Part shown: positions 1-10,603 of the stretch, in pieces
Layout: the number at the start of each line of letters is the position of its first letter
How positions within the stretch are numbered: the first letter of the stretch is position 1
Origin: Lepus europaeus
Taxonomy: Eukaryota; Chordata; Mammalia; Lagomorpha; Leporidae
Direction of reading: 5' to 3'
Length of the DNA: 64,000 nt
NCBI RefSeq assembly: GCF_033115175.1
Contig: NC_084838.1
Span: 38,047,468 to 38,111,467 of the forward strand
Translations under genes and position numbers: made by a program
Notes under the pieces: model-generated
Databases searched by the model: none
The model's input: only the letters and a program-made list of their open reading frames with translations
Told to the model about the DNA's origin: nothing

Positions 1-639
1 TGGGTGGGGGCCGTGTTCCGGGACAGAGCTCAGCCTCAGGCAAGTTGATTCTGCCATCCTTTTCTCTGAGTGCACGTCGGGGTGGGAGCCCGGATGAGCC
101 TGCACGTGGGGCGGCTTCCAGGAGACCCGGGTCTGGGGGCGGCTGGCACGGCGCCTGGCAGCGCAGCCTGAGTAAGCGGTTGCCGCCACTGTCATGATTA
201 GACTTCTCAAGCAGTAAACCTCAACTCTCTATTTCCCCCTTCCTGGCTCGCAAGCCGGCGGCCGTCGTTAATACATTTTCCTAAGTGCCTCCCGTTCCCA
301 TTTGTCTCCCCCCAGCTCCCCCGCCCCCCGGCCTGGGCCCCCTTCAATAATCTCGCTCTAATTGGAAATCGGGGTTGTCAGGGTGACCTTCCTCTCCCCT
401 CTCTGGTTCTCACCTTGGTCTCCCCGTCCCTGATAGATGCAAACATCCCCCACGGCTCCCAGCAGAAACCACAGACCCGGAGCGTGACCCTCCCATGGGC
501 GCCGTGGCGGGCAGGCCCTGGGGCCCCAGCTTCAGCCGCCACGCGGGGAGTGGGCCTGGCACCTCTGCCCCTGCTCCGTGCTGATGCGGGCCGCCCCGGG
601 GGAGCGTCCCCAGCCTGCCACGGTGGCTCGGGCGGCAGG
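1..639. other. GC-rich unique sequence
   Basis: No repeat or supported exon is visible. The stretch is GC-rich, most strongly around 490-640, with short AT-rich islands near 195-225 and 345-370. ORFs on both strands here look like by-products of the high GC content. It may be the outer part of the conserved-looking element that follows. Confidence 0.4.
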
Positions 640-1170
640 TTTATCACGCTGGCTGAGAAAAGACATAATCAATTCCCCAGCTGGCACTTTGCGCTGAATA
701 CCCACTTTTTCAGCTTGATAGCAGGACTAAATTAGTTATTTAGCAACTAGGCCCTAATTTAGAGCGAGCGAAAGCCTTGACAAGGATCATTGTTCAAGGC
801 CATCCCCCCTTTGCCTTCAGATGGGAGGCCCACAAATCCCCAGAAGGTGATAAATAGACAATTAGAAAATAGATATATTTGGTTAGATCTACAAGGCTCC
901 CCAGCGCTGTCAGGCTCACAATGCAGGGGCCGGGGTAAATTGGTGGCCAATGAACACCAGCTGCACGGCCATCCGTCCTGCAGACACTCGGCCATATGTG
1001 GCCATTTACAGGCCGGCCTGAAGAATAGATGGGACCAATAAGACCAGAGGGAACTAAAAATACTTGACAAAGTTGGCTGCTCTTCATTTAACAAGAATAA
1101 AATATCTAATGGGGTGTAATGGAGACCATCAATCACCTGCTGCCAGGCCCGCCCGCTGGACCACACTTTT
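640..1170. promoter_or_regulatory. Candidate conserved noncoding element (putative enhancer)
   Basis: This is unique, AT-rich sequence embedded in GC-rich surroundings. It is dense in TAAT/ATTA cores (for example around 715-765 and 855-885), CCAAT-like and CAGCTG-like motifs, and shows no SINE, LINE or microsatellite. That texture is typical of deeply conserved developmental enhancers, and the MELK-PAX5 interval is a plausible place for one. Conservation itself cannot be seen from a single sequence, so the call is inference. Confidence 0.35.
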
Positions 1171-1316
1171 TAACTATTAATGCAACTTTTTCTCTCTAAT
1201 AAGTGGGACAGCCACATCCACTTTGTACCCGGGGCGGGTGTTCGGGGAGTGGAGATGAATGGAAGGTGCTGGGGAGCTGTGGTAGAGGCTGAAAAATAGG
1301 AAAGGGGTGGTGGGGA

Positions 1317-1596
1317 GGGAAAACTGCGGCCACCGTGGAAAACAGCATGGCGGGCAGCTCCTCCAACAGTTACACACAGACATCGTCCAGAACCCAGCAG
1401 TGCCACCCCCGGGTCCCCGCCCAAGCGAACTGAAACCTGAGACCCAGCCAGATGTTTGATCCCCATGTTTATAGCAGCGTTGTTCACAATACGCGGAAGG
1501 TGGGCGCTATCCCAGCGCCCCCTGGTGGACGAAGGGCTAAACGCGACATGGAGTACACATGCAGTGGAGTACTAGTCAGCCCTAAAAAGGAGATTC
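1317..1596 (+). mobile_element. Old L1 (L1M-type) 3' end, left half
   Basis: The order of motifs matches the 3' end of old mammalian L1M elements: a 'gtggaaaacagcatgg' box near 1337, 'ccatgtttatagcagc' near 1463, 'tgttcacaata' near 1480, then 'agtcagccctaaaaagga' near 1573. The match stops where HSP90AB1-like sequence begins and resumes near 6972, so the retrocopy inserted into this L1. The copy is diverged and GC-enriched. The exact subfamily is not assigned. Confidence 0.7.
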
Positions 1597-3124
1597 TCTC
1601 GCAAGTCGGACGCCCGGGGTTCACGGGGCTCCTCAGTGTTTGCAGCCCTTTATCTTCAAGCTGTGTGGAGACGCGCGCCGTGGAGAGAAGGAGCTGCCGC
1701 CTTGCAGGCAGAAACCGCTCAGCTCGTGTCTCCTCAGTACCTCTGTTCCCACAAAGCATCCTTCCTTCGGAAGTTGATCTCGGATGCTTCCGAGGCAGGG
1801 GCCAGGCTTCTCCATGACAGCTTCAAGGGCTCTTCTGATTCGGGCAGTGATTGAGAGCTGGAGAGCGACATCGCCCGCAGCTCCCAGGAACGCACCCTGG
1901 CCTTGGCAGCCTCGGGCACTGCCATGGTCAAGGCCGATCTCATAAACACTTTGGACTCATCGCCTCCTAATGCATTGATGGAGGTTCTTCAAGCCGGAAC
2001 AGACGTCTCCGTGATGGGGGCGATTTGGCATTGGTGTGTATTCTGCCTCCCAGTGGCAGGGAATGTGGTGGTGATCACGGCACACAATGACGATGCACGG
2101 TCTGCCTGGGAGTCTTTTGCCGGCAGCTCCTTCGCTGCTTGTGCCGGCCATGGTGCGCTCGTTTGCCGTGGCAGCAAAGTGGTCTTCCGTCTGAAAGATT
2201 GCCAGGCAGAGTGCTCGGAGGAGAGGTGGGTCCAGGCAGTGACGACAGACACTTGAGGTTCGTAGCCCGTCCTATCACCCTTTTCTGGAGAAGGAATGAG
2301 AGAAGGAAACCAGTGACGATGAGGTGAGAAATAAGAGGAAGACAAAGCTGATGAGCCCCAGGTTGCAGGTGTGGGATCAGACGAAGAGGATGGCAGTGGT
2401 AAGGATAAGAAAAAGAATGCCAAGAAGATTAAGGAGAAAATCATTGATCTGGAAGAACTGAACAAGACCAGAACGTTGGGCCAGGGACGCTGAGGACACC
2501 ACCCAGGAGGAATATGGTGAACCCCACAAGAGCCTCACCGGTGACTGGGGAGGCCACCTGGCAGTCCTGCTCTTCTCTGCACAAGGTCAGTTGGAAGTCA
2601 GGGTATTGTTATCCAGGTCAGTTGGAAGTCAGGGTATTGTTATCCAAGATCAATTGGAAGTCAGGGTATTGTTATCCGGGTCAGTTGGAAGTCAGGGTAT
2701 TGTTATCCGGGTCAGTTGGAAGTCAGGGTATTGTTATCCAAGGTCAGTTGGAAGTCAGGGTATTGTTATCCGGGTCAGTTGGAAGTCAGGGTATTGTTAT
2801 CTGGGTCAGTTGGAAGTCAGGGTATTGTTATCCAAGGTCAGTTGGAAATCTGGGTATTGTTATCCGGGTCAGTTGGAAGTCAGGGTATTGTTATCCAAGG
2901 TCAGTTGGAAGTCAGGGTATTGTTATCCGGGTCAGTTGGAAGTCTGGCTATTGTTATCCGGGTCAGTTGGAAGTCTGGCTATTGTTATCCGGGTCAGTTG
3001 GAAGTCAGGGTATTGTTATCCAGGTCAGTTGGAAATCTGGGTATTGTTATCCAAGGTCAGTTGGAAGTCAGGGTATTGTTATCCAGGTCAGTTGGAAGTC
3101 AGGGTATTGTTATCCGGGTCAGTT

Positions 3125-4400
3125 GGAAGTCAGGGTATTGTTATCCGGGTCAGTTGGAAGTCAGGGTATTGTTATCCAAGGTCAGTTGGAAGTCAGGGTA
3201 TTGTTATCTGGGTCAGTTGGAAGTCAGGGTATTGTTATCCAAGGTCAGTTGGAAGTCAGGGTATTGTTATCCGGGTCAGTTGGAAGTCTGGGTATTGTTA
3301 TCTGGGTCAGTTGGAAGTCAGGGTATTGTTATCCAAGGTCAGTTGGAAATCTGGGTATTGTTATCCAAGGTCAGTTGGAAGTCAGGGTATTGTTATCCAA
3401 GGTCAGTTGGAAGTCAGGGTATTGTTATCCAGGTCAGTTGGAAGTCAGGGTATTGTTATCCGGGTCAGTTGGAAGTCTGGCTATTGTTATCCGGGTCAGT
3501 TGGAAGTCAGGGTATTGTTATCCAGGTCAGTTGGAAGTCAGGGTATTGTTATCCGGGTCAGTTGGAAGTCAGGGTATTGTTATCCAGGTCAGTTGGAAGT
3601 CAGGGTATTGTTATCCAAGGTCAGTTGGAAGTCTGGCTATTGTTATCCAGGTCAGTTGGAAGTCAGGGTATTGTTATCCAGGTCAGTTGGAAATCTGGGT
3701 ATTGTTATCCGGGTCAGTTGGAAGTCAGGGTATTGTTATCTGGGTTTGTTGGAAGTCAGGGTATTGTTATCCAGGTCAGTTGGAAGTCAGGGTATTGTTA
3801 TCCGGGTCAGTTGGAAGTCAGGGTATTGTTATCTGGGTCAGTTGGAAGTCAGGGTATTGTTATCCGGGTCAGTTGGAAGTCTGGGTATTGTTATCCAAGG
3901 TCAGTTGGAAGTCTGGGTATTGTTATCCCGGTCAGTTGGAAGTCAGGGTATTGTAATCCAAGGTCAGTTGGAAGTCAGGGTATTGTTATCCAAGGTCAGT
4001 TGGAAGTCAGGGTATTGTTATCCAAGGTCAGTTGGAAGTCAGGGTATTGTTATCCAAGGTCAGTTGGAAGTCAGGGTATTGTTATCCAAGGTCAATTGGA
4101 AGTCAGGGTATTGTTATCCGGGTCAGTTGGAAGTCAGGGTATTGTTATCCAAGGTCAGTTGGAAGTCAGGGTATTGTTATCCAAGGTCAGTTGGAAGTCT
4201 GGGTATTGTTATCCGGGTCAGTTGGAAGTCAGGGTATTGTTATCCGGGTCAGTTGGAAGTCAGGGTATTGTTATCCGGGTCAGTTGGAAGTCAGGGTATT
4301 GTTATCCGGGTCAGTTGGAAGTCAGGGTATTGTTATCCGGGTCAGTTGGAAGTCAGGGTATTGTTATCTGGGTTTGTTGGAAGTCAGGGTATTGTTATCC
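3125..4400 (+). repeat. Higher-order repeat copy A of the minisatellite (1254-bp period)
   Basis: Rare unit variants recur exactly 1254 bp apart. TGGGTTTGTT lies at 3741 and 4995, and at 4369 and 5623. TTGTAATCC lies at 3951 and 5205. CAATTGG lies at 4093 and 5347. GTCTGGC lies at 3475 and 4729, and at 3631 and 4885. A block of about 40 units was therefore duplicated in tandem. By eye the copies differ at only a few positions. Confidence 0.9.
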
Positions 4401-5654
4401 GGGTCAGTTGGAAGTCAGGGTATTGTTATCCAAGGTCAGTTGGAAGTCAGGGTATTGTTATCTGGGTCAGTTGGAAGTCAGGGTATTGTTATCCAAGGTC
4501 AGTTGGAAGTCAGGGTATTGTTATCCGGGTCAGTTGGAAGTCTGGGTATTGTTATCTGGGTCAGTTGGAAGTCAGGGTATTGTTATCCAAGGTCAGTTGG
4601 AAATCTGGGTATTGTTATCCAAGGTCAGTTGGAAGTCAGGGTATTGTTATCCAAGGTCAGTTGGAAGTCAGGGTATTGTTATCCAGGTCAGTTGGAAGTC
4701 AGGGTATTGTTATCCGGGTCAGTTGGAAGTCTGGCTATTGTTATCCGGGTCAGTTGGAAGTCAGGGTATTGTTATCCAGGTCAGTTGGAAGTCAGGGTAT
4801 TGTTATCCGGGTCAGTTGGAAGTCAGGGTATTGTTATCCGGGTCAGTTGGAAGTCAGGGTATTGTTATCCAAGGTCAGTTGGAAGTCTGGCTATTGTTAT
4901 CCAGGTCAGTTGGAAGTCAGGGTATTGTTATCCAGGTCAGTTGGAAATCTGGGTATTGTTATCCGGGTCAGTTGGAAGTCAGGGTATTGTTATCTGGGTT
5001 TGTTGGAAGTCAGGGTATTGTTATCCAGGTCAGTTGGAAGTCAGGGTATTGTTATCCGGGTCAGTTGGAAGTCAGGGTATTGTTATCTGGGTCAGTTGGA
5101 AGTCAGGGTATTGTTATCCGGGTCAGTTGGAAGTCTGGGTATTGTTATCCAAGGTCAGTTGGAAGTCTGGGTATTGTTATCCGGGTCAGTTGGAAGTCAG
5201 GGTATTGTAATCCAAGGTCAGTTGGAAGTCAGGGTATTGTTATCCAAGGTCAGTTGGAAGTCAGGGTATTGTTATCCAAGGTCAGTTGGAAGTCAGGGTA
5301 TTGTTATCCAAGGTCAGTTGGAAGTCAGGGTATTGTTATCCAAGGTCAATTGGAAGTCAGGGTATTGTTATCCGGGTCAGTTGGAAGTCAGGGTATTGTT
5401 ATCCAAGGTCAGTTGGAAGTCAGGGTATTGTTATCCAAGGTCAGTTGGAAGTCTGGGTATTGTTATCCGGGTCAGTTGGAAGTCAGGGTATTGTTATCCG
5501 GGTCAGTTGGAAGTCAGGGTATTGTTATCCGGGTCAGTTGGAAGTCAGGGTATTGTTATCCGGGTCAGTTGGAAGTCAGGGTATTGTTATCCGGGTCAGT
5601 TGGAAGTCAGGGTATTGTTATCTGGGTTTGTTGGAAGTCAGGGTATTGTTATCC
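4379..5654 (+). repeat. Higher-order repeat copy B of the minisatellite
   Basis: This is the second copy of the 1254-bp block, directly adjoining copy A. The two visible differences are CCAGG in A against CCGGG in B near 3594/4848, and TATCCCGG in A against TATCCGGG in B near 3926/5180. Similarity ends at about 4400 in A and 5654 in B, where the following units differ (CCGGG against CCAAGG). Confidence 0.88.
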
Positions 5655-6971
5655 AAGGTCAGTTGGAAGTCAGGGTATTGTTATCCGGGTCAGTTGGAAG
5701 TCAGGGTATTGTTATCCGGGTCAGTTGGAAGTCAGGGTATTGTTATCCGGGTCAGTTGGAAGTCAGGGTATTGTTATCTGGGTCAGTTGGAAGTCAGGGT
5801 ATTATTATCCATCCCTTGCCAGGCTGCCCTTGATCTCTTTGCAAACCAGAAGAAAAGGGCTAACACCAAACTCCGTGTCCACCGTGTTCGCCATGGACAG
5901 CTGAGATGCAGTGACATCAGAGAATCTCAACTTCACCCACGGTGTGGTTGGCTTTGAGGACTGCCCCTGAACCTCTCCCGAGAAATGCTCCAGCGGAGAG
6001 AAAGTCCTTGGAAACCATTTGCAAAAGCATTGCCAAGAAGTGCCTTGAGTTCTGTGAGCTGGCAGAAGACAAGGAGAACTACAAGGCGCTCTCCGAGAAC
6101 CTCAAGCTTGGTCTCCGTGAGGTCCTCACCAACCCGGGAGCCAGGGCTCCTCTCTGAGCTGCTGCACTGTCACCTCCCCGTGTGCAGCCAAGGTGACTCC
6201 GCGGCAGAGCTTGCCTATGCAGGGGGGAGACGCAGGGGTCCGTCCCCTGTGTCACTGGTGAGGCAGACAGCAGGGGCCGCTCTGCTTTCGTGCTGTGAGT
6301 GCGGACGCCGAGCTTCGCGGTAGGGCACAGGACCCAGCCTGGTGCAAAGCACTGCGTGCTGCAGCTCAGGGCGTCTGCTGGGGAGAGCCTGGAACTGCCT
6401 GAGGAGCAAGGTGAAGTTTGGGAACCTCTGCAAACTCCTGGAAGAAGCCTTGGATAAGGAGGCCGAGAGAGCAGCAGCCTTCCAGTCTCCACCCGCTGCC
6501 TCGCAGTGGCCAGCTCCCGCGGAGCTGTGGGGCTCCGCCAGCACGGAGTGGACCACAAAGGCCCAGGCCCTGAAGGCAGCTCTGCCTGGGCTTGAGGCTG
6601 GCAGAGAGCACCTGGAGTCGAGCCCTCACCACCTTTGTGGAGAAGCCGCGGCAGGAGCCTGACGCATTCCAGCCACATGGGTCACGTGGTCCCGCAGGAC
6701 CTAGGCCCTGATGGGGACAAAGTGGCAGCAGAGGGACCTGGTGCTGCTGGTCCTGATGGGGGCGCCCCTCTAGAGGGCGAGGAGGATGCGTCTCGCATGG
6801 AAGCAGTAGACTTGGGGTACGACTTAGTCACGTTCTGAACAGCGTCCCCTGGCCCCCACGGCCCCCTGACCCCCCGGCCCCCATGGCCCCCACGGCAGCT
6901 TGGCTCCCTCTGCTAATGTCCAGAGGCCTTTTTCTCTCTACAGCAGGGAACAAGGACCTCAACTGGAGAAC

Positions 6972-7260
6972 GGAAGGAGATGCTGGTACCTGCTGCCCAC
7001 GGACGAACCTTTATAACACACTCAATAGAATGAGTCTCGCACAAGAGGTTCCCTGCTGTATGAGTCCGCGCATGGCAGGTACCTAGAGCAGGTGGACGCA
7101 GACACAGGCAGTAGAACGGGGGTGACCAGGAGCTGGGGGAGAGCAGATTAGGGGGGTCAGTGTTCAATGGCTATAGAGTGGGTGCATGAGACGGTGAAAA
7201 AGTCCTGGAAATAGAGAAAGATGACAATGTACAACTTATGGCTACAGAGCTATGAACCTA
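6972..7260 (+). mobile_element. Old L1 (L1M-type) 3' end, right half
   Basis: Motifs continue the L1 interrupted at 1596. A degraded 'acggacgaacctt' stretch near 7001 and 'gcacaagagg' near 7039 are followed by 'ggtacctagagcag' near 7078, 'ggcagtagaac' near 7107, 'gaccaggagctggggga' near 7123, and 'acaatgtacaactt' near 7225. An 'aaggagat' string flanks both sides of the retrocopy (about 1588 and 6975) and may be the remains of the target-site duplication. Confidence 0.65.
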
Positions 7261-7880
7261 AACATTGTCAAAATCATAGGCTTGACATTATGCGTCCCTT
7301 ACCACTGTAGGGAAAAAATTCTGATAGGAAAGGAAGCAGAGGGAAGCCACTGGACTCACGCTGCACTCAGACACCGGGCAGGGGGTGGTTATTTTCTACA
7401 AGGGGGAGTGTTTCAGTCTATCTGTTCCTTCAGTTCCCTTCTGTTCAGTTCAGTCCCTCCTAGAACTGGCAGCCCGGGCCAGTTCTAGGAGTCTTCTTCC
7501 GTGTAGAACATGGTCCTAGGACGGAGGATGCTTGTGCGTCAGGCCACGCCTGCTCTCCAGGGGCTTCCATTCCACGGAGGAAACAGGAGCACAGAGAGGC
7601 AGGAAGCTGCACACCTGAGGAGCGGCATCCAGGAGGGGCAAGAGACCCCCGAGGAGGGAGGCTGTGGCACTGGACGTGAAAGGCAGGCCCTTGAGCTGGG
7701 CGTGGGCGATGGGTGAGCCTTGGCCAGGAAGAGAGCCAGGAGGAGTCCTCCGTGCGGGGGAGGGGTGCTGGGGGGGGGGGCTGGCCATCAGGACACACAC
7801 CTGTTGGGCTGCAGAGAAGAGCAGGTGAGGGGAGGAACGGAAGAGGAGGTGGAGGGAGCTGAGGGGAGCATTTGTTCATT
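7261..7880. other. Unique sequence, no gene seen
   Basis: This is mixed unique sequence with a short inverted CTAGAACTGGC/GCCAGTTCTAG pair near 7460-7488 and a G run near 7770. No exon, repeat family or RNA gene is recognised. Confidence 0.4.
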
Positions 7881-7893
7881 CACTGTGACTCTT

Positions 7894-8227
7894 TTTTTTT
7901 TTTTTTTTTTTTTTGACAGGCAGAGTGGATAGTGAGAGAGAGAGAGAGAAAGGTCTTCCTTTTTGCCGTTGGTTCACCCTCCAATGGCCGCTGCGGCCGG
8001 TGCATCGCGCTGATCCGAGGCCAGGAGCCAGGTGCTTCTCCTGGTCTCCCATGCAGGTGCAGGGCCCAAGGACTTGGGCCATCCTCCACTGCCTTCCCGG
8101 GCCATAGCAGAGAGCTGGCCTGGAAGAGGGGCAACCAGGATAGAATCCGGCGCCCCGACCGGGACTAGAACCCGTTGTGCTGGCGCCGCAAGGCGGAGGA
8201 TTAGCCTGTTAAGCCACGGCGCCGGCC
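7894..8227 (-). mobile_element. CSINE, full length
   Basis: The T-rich tail complement is followed by GACAGGCAGAGTGGA and ends at the head complement GGCGCCGGCC. A perfect target-site duplication, CACTGTGACTCTT, flanks it (from 7881 and 8228). The intact CpG-rich head indicates a young copy. Confidence 0.95.
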
Positions 8228-8354
8228 CACTGTGACTCTTGTGTCAGATTCTGGGGTGTGTAGGAGAGGGGAGGGGTATAGAAAGGAGAGCTTCTCATTT
8301 CTCAGTAATTTCCTCCCTTGTTGACTTTATTATATTAAATCGAAGAATCCTCTT

Positions 8355-8705
8355 GGGGCAGGTGTTTAGCTTAGCGGTTAAGAACCCACCTGCCACATCT
8401 CAGTACATGAGTTCAATTCCCAACTCCAGCTCCTAATTCCAGGTTCCTGCCCCTGCAGAGGCTGGGAGGCAGAAGTAACCCAACCCAGTGATTGGTTCCT
8501 GCCACCCACGTGGTAGACCTGGACGGTGTTCCCAGTGCCCGGCCCAGCCCCAGCCCAGGCCCAGCCGTCATGGGCCTTTCTGGAATGAGCCTAAAGCAGG
8601 GAGTTCTCTTTCTCCCTCTCCCTCCCTCCCTCCCTCCCTCCCTCCCTCCCTCTCTTCTCTCTCTTTTTCTCTCTGCTTCTCAAATAAGTAATTTTTTTTA
8701 AAGAA
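8355..8705 (+). mobile_element. CSINE with expanded CCCT tract
   Basis: A diverged head starts GGGGCAGGTGTTTAGC. The CT-rich part has grown into a (CCCT)n tract at about 8616-8652. The target-site duplication AAGAATCCTCTT lies at 8343-8354 and 8706-8717. Confidence 0.9.
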
Positions 8706-9338
8706 AAGAATCCTCTTCTAAGGCAGCAGACCCTCCCCACAATGGCACTGACAAAGAAAGCCTGGAACTACTTTGGATGCTAAGTCTGCTTTTCACCCCA
8801 AGGGACAGTCCCAACCCTAACCCGCACCACAGTCCTGCAGTGCAGCCACGAAACGCATCCCGGGCCAGCAGGGAGCAGAAAAGAGAAGATGGTCCCAGGC
8901 GTCAGTTAGGATGCGTTCAGCTGTGCTGACCGGGAACACCGGCCTAAACAACCCAGGAATGTCTCGGCTCCCATCACTGCAGGCCAGAGAGAGAGCAGTC
9001 GCCTGGCTGGGTTGATTTGGAGGGTCAGCCTTGCCATCAAATATCGGAGATCTTTCTGTCTCCAATGAAGACTGGAAACTCACTGACCTGTTTTTGTCTT
9101 TTCCCAGAACACACAGCTAGGGTTCATTTCCCAGCCGCCTTTGCCCTTGGGTTGTGGCCACGCGAGTGAGATCTAACTCAGTGTGGTAGATGCGTGCGCC
9201 CACTCCAAGCCCTGCACAGCAGCCTGCCACACCCAGTCCTCCACCTGCCCACCTGGTGCAGAGGCAGCCCAGGCCACACGGGGTGGCAGGACCGCCTGGA
9301 CCCCGAGAGCGAGGTTCCCTGAACCACGCATGTGCTGA
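8706..9338. other. Unique or old diverged sequence
   Basis: No gene is seen. The part near 8905-9065 resembles a worn interspersed repeat, but I cannot assign a family. Confidence 0.35.
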
Positions 9339-9655
9339 GTTTGCTAGGGTCGCCCCAACAAAGCACGGTGGACAGGGGCGTTGAATACCAGACATGCATT
9401 TTCTCCCAGTTCTGGAGGCCAGAAGGCCAAGAGCAAAGGGTAGGGTCGGCGGCCTCCTTGGCTTGCAGCTGGCCGCCTTCTCGGGGGAGTCTTCACGCCC
9501 TGCTCTGTGCGTGCTCGGCCCTGGGTACTCGTCGACACGATTTCCTCTTGGAAGAGCGCCTGTATGCCGCTGTCTGCGATCCCTCACAGTCTGGGGGCCT
9601 GAGGGCAGGACTCGGACATGGATTTTGGGGGAGGCCCGTTCAGTCCGTGTCACCC
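9339..9655 (-). mobile_element. MLT1/MST-type (ERVL-MaLR) LTR
   Basis: Read on the plus strand it follows the reverse complement of MaLR LTRs: 'tgctagggtcgccccaacaaagcac', 'cattttctcccagttctgga', 'cttgcagctggccgcc', ending 'ggaggcccgttcagtccgtgtc'. Diverged and old. Confidence 0.7.
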
Positions 9656-10236
9656 TAGGGAAGGCCTCTTACGCAGCCTCCTAGCCAGAACGAAGCCTCT
9701 ATGGCGCCGAGACATGGAGGTGTGAGGGTTCCTACAGCAGCTCCTTGTACTTAGCCCAGAGCCACACGCCAGCTCTCAGGACTGCCGGCAACGTGAGCCT
9801 CCCCGAACGCTGCACGCAGGACGGCTGCCAAGAGACCCCGGGCCGTCGGCTTCCTTGTGCACGGCCCCTGGTAAAGACGGGGCTGCCGCGGAGGCTCTCG
9901 GGGAACAGCAAGTCCTCCGCTTTCCCAGAAGCCTCCAGCAACCCTCCAGCTCGTGTTCTGCTGGCCGGAAACAGTCGCGTGCCTGTGATCAAGCCTATGC
10001 CTGGGTAGAGGGAGCCGTTCTACTCGCCTTTCTCATCAAGGGGAGGGAATGCGCCTGGCGACCGCAGAGAGGAAAGGCTGTCCAAACAAAATTAGAATTT
10101 TCTTGAACTGCAGTGAGAGAGAACAGAGGCTGAGAATGGCAGCCAGCGTCTGCTCCCACATTTTTTATCACGTTCTCCTTGTTCTAGAGCCTCCAGGGTC
10201 TGGCCCAGCCCTCCGTGGACAATTTTGCTTATTTGT
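9656..10236. other. Unique sequence, no gene seen
   Basis: GC-rich unique sequence with no splice-flanked ORF and no repeat recognised. Confidence 0.4.
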
Positions 10237-10540
10237 TTCAATATTTATTTTTATTTATTTGAAATGCACAGTGACAGAGGGGGGGGGGGGGTCTTCCATC
10301 CACTGGTTCACTTCCCAAATGGCCTCACGGCTAGAGCTGGGCCAGGCTGAAGCCAGGAGCTAGGAGCTTCTTCCAGGTCTCCCACGTGGGTAACAGGGGC
10401 CCAAGCACTTGGGCCATCCTCTGCTGCTTTCCCAGGGAGCTGGACTGGAAGTGGAGCAGCTGGGACTCAAACTGGCATCCAAATGGGATGCTGGCACTGC
10501 AGGCGGTGGCTTTACCAGCTATGCCACAGTGCTGGTCCCC
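10237..10540 (-). mobile_element. CSINE, old subtype
   Basis: It runs from TTTATTTTTATTTATTTGAAA to the head complement TATGCCACAGTGCTGGTCCCC. An 11-G run lies at about 10280. Confidence 0.9.
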
Positions 10541-10603
10541 ATGGACAGTTTTTAAAGAGACTTGTAGAATGTAAAAACTGAATGAGGCTTTAAGATAACT
10601 CCT

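Larger units (their letters stand above)
2585..5811 (+). repeat. 31-32 bp minisatellite, about 100 units, inside the HSP90AB1 pseudogene
   Basis: The unit begins GGTCAGTTGGAAGTCAGGG and continues TATTGTTATCC, followed by A, G, AA or TG before the next GGTCAG, giving 31- and 32-bp versions. Variants include GTCTGGGTATTG, GTCTGGCTATTG, AAATCTGGG, TGGGTTTGTT (four times) and TGTAATCC (twice). The left flank reads as HSP90 'AVKHFSVEGQLE', degraded to LLCTRSVG or AQGQLE depending on frame. The right flank resumes at 'RRAPFDLFENKKK', seen as [13 protein letters not shown]. The unit itself corresponds to the codons for GQLEFRALLFI, so it arose by amplifying this one segment of the retrocopy. Confidence 0.97.
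1597..6955 (+). pseudogene. HSP90AB1P: HSP90AB1 processed (intronless) pseudogene, interrupted by an internal minisatellite
   Basis: HSP90-beta coding sequence can be followed without introns from start to 3' UTR. The start codon position is 1661 (ATG changed to CTG) after a 5' UTR-like 'tcttcaag'. Recognisable pieces are [63 protein letters not shown], then after the minisatellite [40 protein letters not shown] and finally LEGEEDASRMEAVD near 6770-6812. It has in-frame stops (for example at 1852 and 2254), frameshifts and deletions, and the normal stop is lost. 3' UTR-like sequence reaches about 6955. The beta paralogue is chosen from the acidic tail and the QLE/RALLF segment. It cannot make a functional chaperone. 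'HSP90AB1P' is a descriptive label, not an official symbol. Confidence 0.9.

Noticed and set aside
415..735. ORFs on both strands in the GC-rich left edge
   Set aside because: Long overlapping ORFs are expected by chance at this GC content; no recognisable domain.
1903..2256. Functional HSP90 gene
   Set aside because: Start codon lost, in-frame stops, frameshifts, deletions and a 3.2-kb insertion in the coding region; no introns.
2585..5811. CRISPR-like array of about 31-bp repeats
   Set aside because: Units abut directly with no unique spacers, the unit matches HSP90AB1 codons, and the genome is a mammal.
2591..5904. Large repetitive protein-coding gene (1080- and 1062-codon ORFs)
   Set aside because: All three forward frames are equally open only because the unit lacks stops; there is no promoter, splice context or codon preference, and it sits within a dead retrocopy.
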